A stretch of 32,513 nucleotides of DNA. Origin: Treponema sp. (lineage in GTDB: Bacteria > Spirochaetota > Spirochaetia > Treponematales > Treponemataceae). Of the stretch, positions 23,364 through 31,587 are shown in pieces (the stretch's first letter is position 1; the number at the start of each line of letters is the position of its first letter). The notes under the pieces were generated by a model. It ran no database searches. It was not told where the DNA came from and was given only the letters and a program-made list of their open reading frames with translations. A program made the position numbers and the translations under genes. The DNA is taken from the NCBI GenBank assembly GCA_024699235.1, contig JAILPY010000165.1, forward strand, positions 1-32,513, in the 5' to 3' direction.

Positions 23364-24623
23364 ATGAGAGATTCTTTTTTTTCTGTACGGACAGACCAGA
23401 ACAATACAAATTGGAACCAGTGCATAAAGCGAGATAATTCGTTATATGACAGAGGTAATTCAATAAGGTCCGAATTTGAACGGGACTACACAAGGCTGCT
23501 GCACAGTCTTGCTTACAGAAGGCTAAAGCATAAGACTCAAGTTTTTTATGCACCGCAAAATGATCATATATGTACAAGGATGGAACACGTTAGTCATGTT
23601 GCCAGCGTAAGCACTACCATTGCAAAATATCTGGGACTGAATACAGAACTGACAGAAGCCATTGCCATAGGGCACGACATAGGACATGCACCGTTCGGTC
23701 ATACAGGCGAAGACATTTTAAATTCGCTAGTTTCATTTCAGCCTGAAGGTAAGAATGCTCCAAAAAAATTCTGGCACGAACGGAACAGCCTGTTCTTTGC
23801 AGACTTCATTGAAACTCTAGAAGACCCTGAAGGAATTGAACGGAACCTTGATTTGACTTATGCCGTAAGGGACGGTCTAATATGTCATTGCGGAGAAATT
23901 GACCAGCAGGGACTCAAGCCCCGTGAAAAAGCAATCAACCTTTACGACATAAAGCGCCCGGGCATTACGGCTCCATACACATGGGAAGGCTGCATTGTCA
24001 AAGTAAGCGATAAAATAGCCTTTTTGGGCAGAGACATTGAAGATGCCAGAACATATCACATTCTAGATATGGCCAGCTATCGTCAGCTTAGAGAAATTGT
24101 TGCAAGTACATTGGGATTAGGCCGTAAAACAGAAACAAAAAGAAGCGGAAGAGCCATAAATACAACAGTCCTTATAAATGACATGATTGTTAATCTTTGC
24201 GAGCAAAGTTCACCTGAAAAAGGAATATGTTTCAGCAATGAATATTTTAAATTCATTAAGGAACTAAAAAAGTTCAGCTTTGCAAACATATATAATAACT
24301 GGAGGCTCATCGAATTCCAGAACTATGCAAAGGAAATCTTAGGCTGCATATACCGCATGCTTATGAATTCACATATTTATGCAAAAAACAGACGCCTAGA
24401 CCAATACCTTAAATACAATCCAAAATTAAGCAAGTCTTTTGTAGACTGGGTTATTAAATATACAAATTATGACGAATCTCGTAAAAAAATCTTAAAATAC
24501 GAAACAAAAGAAGTTTTTGATATAAATGACGAAGAAAGCTGGGAAAAATGCGTTATTGAATATATCAGCGGTATGACTGACCAATACGCCATTTCAGTAT
24601 TTGAAGAAATAATATCCTTTTAG
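23364..24623 (+). CDS. dgt: deoxyguanosine triphosphate triphosphohydrolase-like protein
   Basis: A 419-residue HD-superfamily enzyme that splits dNTPs to deoxynucleoside plus triphosphate. It has the N-terminal RSEFERDYTRLLHSLAYRRLKHKTQVF motif of the family, His in TRMEHVSHV, and the HD pair His104-Asp105 in IGHDIGHAPFGHTGE. A later KVSDKIAFLGRDIEDA carries the distal Asp. The length suits the shorter Dgt-like class found in many bacteria. It may control dNTP pools; some relatives protect against phage, which is not implied here. The ATG is 2 nt after the HD-GYP stop and lacks a clear Shine-Dalgarno of its own. A bidirectional terminator follows. Confidence 0.92.
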   Translation: MRDSFFSVRTDQNNTNWNQCIKRDNSLYDRGNSIRSEFERDYTRLLHSLAYRRLKHKTQVFYAPQNDHICTRMEHVSHVASVSTTIAKYLGLNTELTEAIAIGHDIGHAPFGHTGEDILNSLVSFQPEGKNAPKKFWHERNSLFFADFIETLEDPEGIERNLDLTYAVRDGLICHCGEIDQQGLKPREKAINLYDIKRPGITAPYTWEGCIVKVSDKIAFLGRDIEDARTYHILDMASYRQLREIVASTLGLGRKTETKRSGRAINTTVLINDMIVNLCEQSSPEKGICFSNEYFKFIKELKKFSFANIYNNWRLIEFQNYAKEILGCIYRMLMNSHIYAKNRRLDQYLKYNPKLSKSFVDWVIKYTNYDESRKKILKYETKEVFDINDEESWEKCVIEYISGMTDQYAISVFEEIISF

Positions 24624-24626
24624 GTT

Positions 24627-24681
24627 AAAAAAAAGGGGCTGCTTTAATGAAACTTCATTAAAGCAGCCCTATTTATATTTT
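24627..24681. terminator. bidirectional terminator between dgt and tkt
   Basis: A 16-bp palindrome (24636-24651 with 24654-24669). On the minus strand eight T follow (A run 24627-24634), which serves tkt. On the plus strand TATTTATATTTT follows, which serves dgt. Confidence 0.92.
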
Positions 24682-24687
24682 AGGCTT

Positions 24688-26655
24688 TTATTTCTTTAGA
24701 ACTTCTGCAAGCTTTGCAGATGTAAAGCCTAAATGTTCAGCAACCTTAGTTGCAGGACCTGACTCACCAAACCTGTCTATTGTAAACAGATCAGATTTCT
24801 TAGCGTATCCTTCCCAGCCCATGCGAACTCCAGCTTCTGCAACAACAACACGCTTTGCATTTCCAATAATCTTTTTCTGGAAATCTTCACTCTGTGATTC
24901 AAACAAAGTCTTATCTGTTACTGATACAACGCGGATTTTCTTGTTTTCAACAAGCTTTGCTGCATTCAAAGACATTTCTACTTCCGAGCCTGTTGCCAAA
25001 ATAGTAATGTCAGGACTGTCAGAACCAGTCTGTACAACATAAGCACCTTTACGTGCAGTATTACGCCAGTCTTTGTCATCCTTTGCGTAAACAGTCAATG
25101 CCTGGCGCGTAAATGCCATACATACAGGATGATCCTTGCTTTCCAAAGCCATTTCCCATGCAACCTGCGCTTCTTCTGCATCTCCAGGACGAAGAACCTG
25201 AACATTAGGAATACAGCGCAATGCAGCAATAGTTTCAATTGGCTGATGAGTTGGACCATCTTCACCTACATATATAGAATCATGCGTAAGAACATAGATA
25301 TTAGGCAGCTTGCTTAATGCTGCTACACGCAAAGAACCGCGGAAATAATCGCTGAAAACCAGGAATGTAGCACCAAAGGCACGCAAACCGCCATGAAGGT
25401 TTATACCACTGACAACCTGGCTCATTGCAAATTCACGGATACCATATTCGATTGTCCTACCCTTACGGTTTGCAGGACTAAATACGCCGTCATTATTCTT
25501 AATCTTTGTCTTATTAGGTCCTTCCAAGTCTGCAGAACCGCCAACAAGCCACTCAAAGCGGTCTGCCATACAGTTAAGGCTCTTTCCACTTGCATCACGA
25601 GTAGCAAGCTTGTCACCAGCAGCATAAGAAGGTGCAGCAGCATCAGCCGTAGGCTTTGCATTCCAGTATGCATCCCATTTCTTTGCAAGTTCTGGATTTT
25701 CCTTTGCCCATGCATCAAATTCTGAATTCCACTTATCTTCTTCTGCAGCAAGTTCCTTACGTCTTTCCTCAAAGTACTTATAAGCTTCTGGAACAACATA
25801 GAATTTTTCGTTTTCTGGCAATCCCAAAGCTTTTTTTGCAGCTGCACAGCCTTCTTCTCCCAAAGGAGCGCCATGAACGCCGGCAGTTCCTTCATTCGGA
25901 GCACCCTTACCTATAACTGACTTAAGAATGATGATTGAAGGCTTGTCTCTTTCGCGCTTTGCAACATTAACAAGGTCTTCGATTTCCTTAACATTATACA
26001 TCGATCCGCGAAGAACCTGCCATCCATAAGATTCATAGCGCTTCTGTATGTCATCAGTAAATGTTATGTCAGTATTTCCGTCTATAGAAATCTTATTCTC
26101 ATCATAGAAAACAATAAGCTTGCCAAGCTTTAAATTACCTGCAAGAGAACATGCTTCTGAAGAAACGCCTTCTTCAAGGCATCCTTCGCCGACAAGTGCA
26201 TAAGTATAGTGATCAACAATTGTATGATGAGAAGTATTAAAGCGGGCGGCAAGCATGCTTTCAGCAACAGCCATACCTACAGCTGCTGCAACTCCCTGTC
26301 CCAAAGGACCTGAAGTACACTCAACGCCATCTGTAATTTCTACTTCCGGATGACCAGGACACTTAGAACCGACCTGACGGAAAGACTTAATGTCATCAAG
26401 AGAAACCTTGTATCCTGCGATGTGCAGAATTGAGTATAATAACATTGAACCGTGTCCAGCAGAAAGAACAAATCGGTCTCTATCCTTCCATTTTGAATCG
26501 GCAGGGTTATGTTTCATAACCTGACCATATAAAACAGCTGCAACTTCAGCAGCTCCAAGAGGAAGTCCAGGATGTCCAGAGTTCGCCTTCTGAATGGCAT
26601 CCATAGAAAGACTTCGGATAGACAACGCAGTAGCTTCAATGCTTTTAGTGTCCAT
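24688..26655 (-). CDS. tkt: transketolase
   Basis: A 655-residue thiamine-diphosphate enzyme that moves two-carbon units between sugar phosphates in the non-oxidative pentose phosphate pathway. It has KANSGHPGLPLGAAEVAAVL at the N-terminus, a DRFVLSAGHGS segment, SGPLGQGVAAAVG, the ThDP motif starting at 156, and the C-terminal SDSPDITILATGSEVEMSLNAAKL. The ThDP motif reads GEGCLEEG, with Glu157 where the metal-binding aspartate of GDG is usual; this is conservative but worth checking. The length is typical. AAGGAG precedes the ATG by 9 nt. The gene has its own promoter, whose -35 box lies in the end of the PTS IIA gene. Read-through from that operon is also possible, as there is no terminator between. 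Confidence 0.95.
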   Translation of the reverse strand: MDTKSIEATALSIRSLSMDAIQKANSGHPGLPLGAAEVAAVLYGQVMKHNPADSKWKDRDRFVLSAGHGSMLLYSILHIAGYKVSLDDIKSFRQVGSKCPGHPEVEITDGVECTSGPLGQGVAAAVGMAVAESMLAARFNTSHHTIVDHYTYALVGEGCLEEGVSSEACSLAGNLKLGKLIVFYDENKISIDGNTDITFTDDIQKRYESYGWQVLRGSMYNVKEIEDLVNVAKRERDKPSIIILKSVIGKGAPNEGTAGVHGAPLGEEGCAAAKKALGLPENEKFYVVPEAYKYFEERRKELAAEEDKWNSEFDAWAKENPELAKKWDAYWNAKPTADAAAPSYAAGDKLATRDASGKSLNCMADRFEWLVGGSADLEGPNKTKIKNNDGVFSPANRKGRTIEYGIREFAMSQVVSGINLHGGLRAFGATFLVFSDYFRGSLRVAALSKLPNIYVLTHDSIYVGEDGPTHQPIETIAALRCIPNVQVLRPGDAEEAQVAWEMALESKDHPVCMAFTRQALTVYAKDDKDWRNTARKGAYVVQTGSDSPDITILATGSEVEMSLNAAKLVENKKIRVVSVTDKTLFESQSEDFQKKIIGNAKRVVVAEAGVRMGWEGYAKKSDLFTIDRFGESGPATKVAEHLGFTSAKLAEVLKK

Positions 26656-26702
26656 AATTCAATGCTCCTTATTAGCTTTTTCTGATATAAATCAACTTTA
26701 CT

Positions 26703-26731
26703 ATTCTACAACCATATTTTATTTATTGCAA
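26703..26731 (-). promoter_or_regulatory. promoter of tkt
   Basis: Minus strand TTGCAA (26726-26731), 17-nt spacer, TAGAAT (26703-26708). The -35 box overlaps the last codons of the IIA gene. The leader is about 40 nt. Confidence 0.7.
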
Positions 26732-27189
26732 TATATTTTTATTGCATCCAGCAGAACCTTTTGATCAGGCTTAGTCTTTAAAAGTTCTATAAATGACTTA
26801 TTCTGTACAAGAGCAGCAAGCGTTGACAAAATAGCCAGATGAGACTGAGACGTATATGTCAGAAGTACAAAAAAGGCAAATACGTTAGTACTGTCAGGAG
26901 AATGCATGCAAATGCTTTCCTGTGAAAAGCATACAGCAATCCTCTCATCGGATGGATTATGAATCAATTGGGTACGAGGATGAGGAATAGCAATTCCATT
27001 ACCAACTGCAGTACTTAAAATTTTTTCCCTTTCCATAAGTTCCTTGTTCAGAACATCCGCATACAGACCGTCAGGAAGCATTATCCTTTGACTAAAATTC
27101 TCATAGACCTCTTGAACGGTAGAACCTTTTATCTGCTTAAATACACCACCTTTACTAATTAACTCACAAAGTTCTTTAGAAGACAACAT
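26719..27189 (-). CDS. PTS EIIA domain protein (PtsN/fructose type)
   Basis: A 156-residue cytoplasmic single-domain EIIA of the fructose/mannitol/nitrogen class. The phosphorylatable histidine is His70 in GNGIAIPHPRT. The C-terminal half (HLAILSTLAALVQNKSFIELLK) is as expected. No EIIB or EIIC gene is near, so a regulatory rather than transport role is likely, as for PtsN. Its ATG is 6 nt past the stop of the 490-aa gene, and the Shine-Dalgarno GTGAGAG overlaps that junction. The two are one operon, which suggests the IIA may regulate or be regulated by the partner. Residues 20-45 include an unusual LPDGLYADVLNKELMERE linker common in PtsN-like proteins. Confidence 0.9.
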   Translation of the reverse strand: MLSSKELCELISKGGVFKQIKGSTVQEVYENFSQRIMLPDGLYADVLNKELMEREKILSTAVGNGIAIPHPRTQLIHNPSDERIAVCFSQESICMHSPDSTNVFAFFVLLTYTSQSHLAILSTLAALVQNKSFIELLKTKPDQKVLLDAIKIYCNK

Positions 27190-27195
27190 TTTCTC

Positions 27196-28668
27196 TCACC
27201 TCACAACTTTAAATCTATTGCAACGACATTCATCGATCGCTCCTAAAATAACATCCTGTATTCCTTCAAAATTACATCGCATTCCATCTAAAGATGCAAG
27301 TATCGCTTCACTTTCATCTCCGATATCTGCATCTGTCATAAATGACTGCAGAATGCGTATTATATGATTATACAATTGCGTAAGAATTACAAGTTCCTGC
27401 TGAGGAAAATCGGATAAACCGCCATAACATTTTTCTACTTCAAACATAAGTTCATTTACTTTTTTGTATAGCTCAAGGGCACTTTCCCTTATAGGGCCTG
27501 CTGTCTGATCCGCAAACCAATTATATATAAGGCGGAATTTTTCATTTCTGTCAGTCAGATTCATCATAACAAGACCTTTTTCACCCAAATGGAAGACATA
27601 ATCATCAGGATAAATTTGGTGCATAAGTTCTTTCACGTCTGTCTTATGGTGATAAAGCATGTCAAGGACATAATGATCCAATATGTCCGGTGAAACAGTA
27701 TAATAACAGCCTTCACCATCATAACTATAGGAAACAGAGCTATCAGCTGAATTCTGCAAATGCATATTCCATTTTCCAACTGCAGGAACTGACTGCCCCT
27801 TGTACCAGAGGCGGGTTTCCACTCCAAATTCCTGCATGCCGACTTTCTTTGCATACCGTTTTATATATTCTTCAACAGATCCGCATATCGGAACGCATAA
27901 TTCCTTACGATGCATAAAAAATATATAGGTAAGCTGCTCTTCTATGGCAGCACAGGGGCCTTCGTTTTCAAACTCCTCAAGGCAAAATGACTCAAGCTTT
28001 TCATACCAATCTAGTTTTGCATCACCTTCTGCACCGCAGTCAAACAAGTTGTGACCGTCATGGACTACAACCATATCAACATATCCAAGATTCCAGTCTC
28101 GGACATAGCATAGAATTCGATCCCCCTTCTGAAGATCGCCTTTTTTTATCAGTTCAGATATGTCTACTCCCGTAAGACTGACTTCATTAGGCAATTCAAA
28201 AGAATTAAGAAGAAGATTCAAGCTTTCATTTGCAGGATCTGAAGCAATGTACTGAGGCGCATACTCTTCGCCATACAGCATGAACATGTCTATTGCATCG
28301 TCTGAGTTAAATTTACCTATTTTTTGAGGCAACTTTTTATCTTCATAAAAAAAAGCAAGGGAATGGCAGCCTATTTCGGAATCAACAAAAGGCATGCATC
28401 TGTCTCCGGCAACGATGATATTTTGATCATACTCTGCCCCTGTAGGCTTAATGCTAAAAAGAACTCCTGTAAATGCACCTGCTTGAGTAATATACGTATC
28501 ATTTTCCAATGAAAAAACAAGGCTGTTATGCTCAAGAAAATCCCTAACATCCTTCAACGAGGTACGTATCCCCACACTTGAAAAAACTTTCAGCATATCC
28601 CTGACTGTAAAAACGTCCCGATATGTGCGGAGATATTTTTCAACGTAAGCCTGTGCCTGTATGTTCAT
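27196..28668 (-). CDS. unrecognised 490-aa protein in operon with PTS EIIA
   Basis: A 490-residue soluble protein I cannot assign. Residues 1-75 (VEKYLRTYRDVFTVRDMLKVF followed by SSVGIRTSLKDVRDFLEHN) look like a winged-helix or helical DNA-binding-like fold. Residues 75-240 are strand-rich with LQKGDRILCYVRDWNLGYVDMVVV. The remainder is acidic and helical with several Cys, ending CRCNRFKVVR. There is no signal peptide or membrane segment. It is acidic overall. The -10 box lies 5-8 nt before the ATG and there is no Shine-Dalgarno, so the mRNA is probably leaderless. Tight linkage to an EIIA suggests a sugar-status or phosphorylation-linked regulator, which is inference only. It may be restricted to treponemes. 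Confidence 0.8.
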   Translation of the reverse strand: MNIQAQAYVEKYLRTYRDVFTVRDMLKVFSSVGIRTSLKDVRDFLEHNSLVFSLENDTYITQAGAFTGVLFSIKPTGAEYDQNIIVAGDRCMPFVDSEIGCHSLAFFYEDKKLPQKIGKFNSDDAIDMFMLYGEEYAPQYIASDPANESLNLLLNSFELPNEVSLTGVDISELIKKGDLQKGDRILCYVRDWNLGYVDMVVVHDGHNLFDCGAEGDAKLDWYEKLESFCLEEFENEGPCAAIEEQLTYIFFMHRKELCVPICGSVEEYIKRYAKKVGMQEFGVETRLWYKGQSVPAVGKWNMHLQNSADSSVSYSYDGEGCYYTVSPDILDHYVLDMLYHHKTDVKELMHQIYPDDYVFHLGEKGLVMMNLTDRNEKFRLIYNWFADQTAGPIRESALELYKKVNELMFEVEKCYGGLSDFPQQELVILTQLYNHIIRILQSFMTDADIGDESEAILASLDGMRCNFEGIQDVILGAIDECRCNRFKVVR

Positions 28669-28673
28669 ACATT

Positions 28674-28704
28674 ATTATAATACTGCATTTTTTATTTTTG
28701 GCAA
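28674..28704 (-). promoter_or_regulatory. promoter of the 490-aa/EIIA operon (leaderless)
   Basis: Minus strand TTGCCA (28699-28704), then TATTAT (28677-28682, 16-nt spacer) overlapping TATAAT (28674-28679, 19-nt spacer). The -10 box ends 5-8 nt before the ATG at 28668. Confidence 0.6.
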
Positions 28705-28741
28705 ATATAAATAATATTTTTTAAAATATGGCCCAAGATAT

Positions 28742-28770
28742 TTGACATAACCGAAGTAATAATTTACTAT
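28742..28770 (+). promoter_or_regulatory. promoter of rny
   Basis: TTGACA (28742-28747), 17-nt spacer, TACTAT (28765-28770). The leader of about 30 nt ends in AAGGAG. Confidence 0.65.
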
Positions 28771-28809
28771 AAATAAGAATAATTCTAAAACAATAAGGAG
28801 AAAATGACA

Positions 28810-30342
28810 ATGTCACGCATTATGCTAAACATTCTTCTCCCCGTTGCAGGAATTGTTCTTGGATGGACTATTCGCTGGATTTATGCCAGATTTCAACTTT
28901 CCGCTTCAGAACAAAGAGCTGAACGCGTTAAACAAGATGCCATAAAGGAAGCCGAAGCTCAGAAAAAAGAGATTCTGCTTCAAGCAAAAGAACAACTCAT
29001 TCAGGACCGAAACCAGCAGGAACGGGAGAATCGTGAGCGAAGAACTGAACTTCAGCGTTACGAAAACCGTGTTTCTAAGAAAGAAGAACTCGTTGATCAG
29101 AAAAATCAAGAGATTGAAAAGAAGGAAAAGGATTTAGCAAATCGCTCAGCCGCTATGGCAAAACATGAAGAGGCCCTTGCAGAAAAGGAAGGAACTCTTT
29201 TAACGGAGTTGGAGCGCATTTCAGGACTGACAACAGCCGAAGCAAAAACCCTTATCATTCAAAACTTAGAAAATGAAGCCAGACATGACGCTCAAGCGTT
29301 ATTAAACAAAATTGACCAGGAAGCTCAATTCGTTGCCGAAAAAAAAGCCCAGGAAATTCTTGTAGCAACAATTCAGCGGCTTGCTACGGAAACTACAAGC
29401 GACATTACTGTTACAACAGTTTCCCTTCCAAGCGATGAGATGAAAGGCCGCATCATAGGACGCGAAGGCCGCAACATCCGTACGCTGGAAACGCTGACTG
29501 GAGTTGATATCATTATCGATGATACCCCAGAAGCAGTAGTAATAAGCTGTTTTGATCCTGTACGCAAGGAAATTGCAAAGGATTCTTTGGAACGCCTTAT
29601 CACAGACGGACGCATTCACCCTGCACGAATTGAAGAAATCGTACAGAAAGTAACCCGTGAAGTCCAGCAGAAAATTTACGAAGAAGGAGAAAAAGCCCTT
29701 TTCGACCTTGGAATTCATAATATGAATCAGGATGGCGTAAGGGCCATCGGCCGATTGTATTTCCGTACAAGTTACGGACAGAGCGTACTTACGCATTCAA
29801 AAGAAGTCGCAGAACTTGCAAGCATGCTTGCTGCTGAAGTTGGAGCAAACAGAGAACTAGCAAAGCGAGCTGCCCTGCTTCATGATATCGGCAAGGGTGC
29901 AGAAACTGATAGCGACCAGAACCATGCAGAAGTGGGAGCAGAAATGGCTCGGAAAATGGGAGAAGATCCTAGAGTCGTAAATGCAATTGCAGCACATCAT
30001 AATGACTGCGAACCAAATACGATTGAAGCCATAATAGTTCAGATTGCAGATGCCATAAGTGCAGCACGTCCAGGAGCCCGAAGAGAAACTGTAGACAACT
30101 ACATAAAACGGCTTGAGAACCTTGAAGAAACTGCAAAGAAATTCCCTGGAGTTGAACAGGCTTATGCTATTCAGGCAGGACGAGAACTTAGAATTCTTGT
30201 TAATAATGAAAAGATTCCAGACGACCAGGTTAAAGAGCTTGCACACCAGATTGCAAAGCAGATTGAAAGCGACCTGCAATATCCTGGCAGAATTAAAATT
30301 ACAATGATCCGTGAAACGCGCATCATTGAATACGCAAGATAA
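28810..30342 (+). CDS. rny: ribonuclease Y
   Basis: A 510-residue membrane-anchored endoribonuclease that starts mRNA decay. It has an N-terminal transmembrane helix (IMLNILLPVAGIVLGWTIRW), a long charged coiled coil (about 35-190) and a KH RNA-binding domain with GRIIGREGRNIRTLE (about 212-226). The HD catalytic domain carries His-Asp near 358-359 in ALLHDIGKG, and the C-terminus ends in a YPGRIKITMIRETRIIEYAR-type segment. All family landmarks are intact. Two ATGs compete; the one at 28810 has AAGGAG at 9 nt, while that at 28804 is only 3 nt away. It has its own promoter and terminator and is divergent from the 490-aa gene. Confidence 0.96.
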   Translation: MSRIMLNILLPVAGIVLGWTIRWIYARFQLSASEQRAERVKQDAIKEAEAQKKEILLQAKEQLIQDRNQQERENRERRTELQRYENRVSKKEELVDQKNQEIEKKEKDLANRSAAMAKHEEALAEKEGTLLTELERISGLTTAEAKTLIIQNLENEARHDAQALLNKIDQEAQFVAEKKAQEILVATIQRLATETTSDITVTTVSLPSDEMKGRIIGREGRNIRTLETLTGVDIIIDDTPEAVVISCFDPVRKEIAKDSLERLITDGRIHPARIEEIVQKVTREVQQKIYEEGEKALFDLGIHNMNQDGVRAIGRLYFRTSYGQSVLTHSKEVAELASMLAAEVGANRELAKRAALLHDIGKGAETDSDQNHAEVGAEMARKMGEDPRVVNAIAAHHNDCEPNTIEAIIVQIADAISAARPGARRETVDNYIKRLENLEETAKKFPGVEQAYAIQAGRELRILVNNEKIPDDQVKELAHQIAKQIESDLQYPGRIKITMIRETRIIEYAR

Positions 30343-30374
30343 AAAATTCGCAGATTTTAGGAATTAACTATAGA

Positions 30375-30411
30375 CCGCTAGAAAGAAAAACTTTCTGGCG
30401 GTGTTTTTTTT
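30375..30411 (+). terminator. terminator of rny
   Basis: CCGCTAGAAAG (30375-30385) pairs with CTTTCTGGCGG (30391-30401, one G-U), loop AAAAA, then TGTTTTTTTT. Confidence 0.92.
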
Positions 30412-30440
30412 GCCTAGAATTGCTGAAATTTTTTTCTAAG

Positions 30441-30479
30441 AAAAAAAGGAGACTCCAATCAGGAGTCTCCATCTTTTTT
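30441..30479. terminator. terminator of the dapA-asd operon, near-symmetric
   Basis: GGAGACTCC (30448-30456) pairs with GGAGTCTCC (30462-30470). The minus strand continues with seven T, which serves asd. The plus strand continues ATCTTTTTT, so it may also back up rny termination. Confidence 0.9.
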
Positions 30480-30492
30480 AAGATATAATGAC

Positions 30493-31587
30493 TTAGTCAA
30501 AAAAACCTTTAGCCTTAAGAAGTTCTGCATTAAGGATTCCTCCAAGTGCAGCTCCTCTCTTTGTATTATGACTTAAGGCAACAAATTTTACGTCAAATAC
30601 ATTGCATTTTCTTAAGCGTCCTATAACACAGGCCATTCCTTTTTCAGTTTCACGGTCTCTGCGAGGCTGAGGACGGTTTTCTTCATGACGGACAACAATA
30701 GGATGAACAGGAGCTGAAGGCAAATCAAGTTCCTGAGGTACGGACTTGAAAGAAGTCCATACGCGTTCAATTTCTTCAATAGAAGGTTTCTTATCTTCTG
30801 GAAGATCAAATTCCAGGCTGACAGTTGCTGTATGACCGTCAATGACAGGAACTCTTGTACATGTTGAACTTACAACAGGCAAAACTGCATTTTCAATCTT
30901 GTCACCAGAAACAGAACCTAAAATCTTAAGGCATTCCCTTTCAGTCTTTTCCTCTTCACCGCCAATATACGGTACAATATTATCTATCATATCGAAACTG
31001 GAAACACCAGGATAACCTGCACCACTAACAGCCTGAAGAGTTGTAACAATCATTCTTTTTACAGGATAGCCTGCCTGAATGAGAGCATACAATGGCATCA
31101 TGTAAGTCTGTAATGAACAGTTAGGCTTTACTGCTATGAAGCCTTTATTCCATCCATGATGAGCACGCTGTTTTTCAATAATATCAATATGCTTACTGTT
31201 TATTTCTGGAATAAGCATAGGGACGTCTTCTGTCCATCTGTTTGCACTTGCATTAGAAACTACTGGAATTCCTTCTGCTGCATAGCGTTCTTCCAGATTC
31301 TTAATTTCATCCTTACCCATTTCAAGGGCACTAAAGACAAAAGTACACTTTCCTAATGCCTTTTTTTCGTCATTAGCATCCTGAACAGTCAATTCTGCTA
31401 CATCAGAAGGAATGTCTGCCCCAATAAGCCAACGGCTAGAAACAGCATCCTTATACAATTTTCCGGCACTTCTTGGAGAAGCTGCAACATAAGTTACTTT
31501 AAACCAAGGATGATTTTCCAGCAACTTGATATATCTTTGGCCAACCATTCCAGTTGCACCTAATACTCCTACAGGTATCTTATTCAT
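30493..31587 (-). CDS. asd: aspartate-semialdehyde dehydrogenase (archaeal/fungal type)
   Basis: A 364-residue cytoplasmic enzyme that reduces aspartyl phosphate to aspartate semialdehyde with NADPH, feeding lysine/diaminopimelate, threonine and methionine synthesis. It has the nucleotide loop GATGMVG (10-16), catalytic Cys157 in KPNCSLQ, and the SGAGYPGVSSFDMIDNI segment. The sequence is of the archaeal/fungal-like class rather than the E. coli class. The ATG overlaps the dapA stop by ATGA, with AAAGGAG inside the end of dapA, so the genes are translationally coupled. The substrate made here is the one the upstream dapA product consumes. Confidence 0.95.
   Translation of the reverse strand: MNKIPVGVLGATGMVGQRYIKLLENHPWFKVTYVAASPRSAGKLYKDAVSSRWLIGADIPSDVAELTVQDANDEKKALGKCTFVFSALEMGKDEIKNLEERYAAEGIPVVSNASANRWTEDVPMLIPEINSKHIDIIEKQRAHHGWNKGFIAVKPNCSLQTYMMPLYALIQAGYPVKRMIVTTLQAVSGAGYPGVSSFDMIDNIVPYIGGEEEKTERECLKILGSVSGDKIENAVLPVVSSTCTRVPVIDGHTATVSLEFDLPEDKKPSIEEIERVWTSFKSVPQELDLPSAPVHPIVVRHEENRPQPRRDRETEKGMACVIGRLRKCNVFDVKFVALSHNTKRGAALGGILNAELLKAKGFFD

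Noticed and set aside
23364-24623. dGTPase-like gene as an anti-phage defence system
   Set aside because: Some dGTPases are defensive, but this one sits in an operon with an HD-GYP gene amid housekeeping genes and looks like the common Dgt-like family.
29302-29796. 164-codon minus-strand frame opposite rny
   Set aside because: It lies wholly within the conserved KH region of RNase Y; the Phe/Cys/Ser-rich translation is typical of an antisense shadow.
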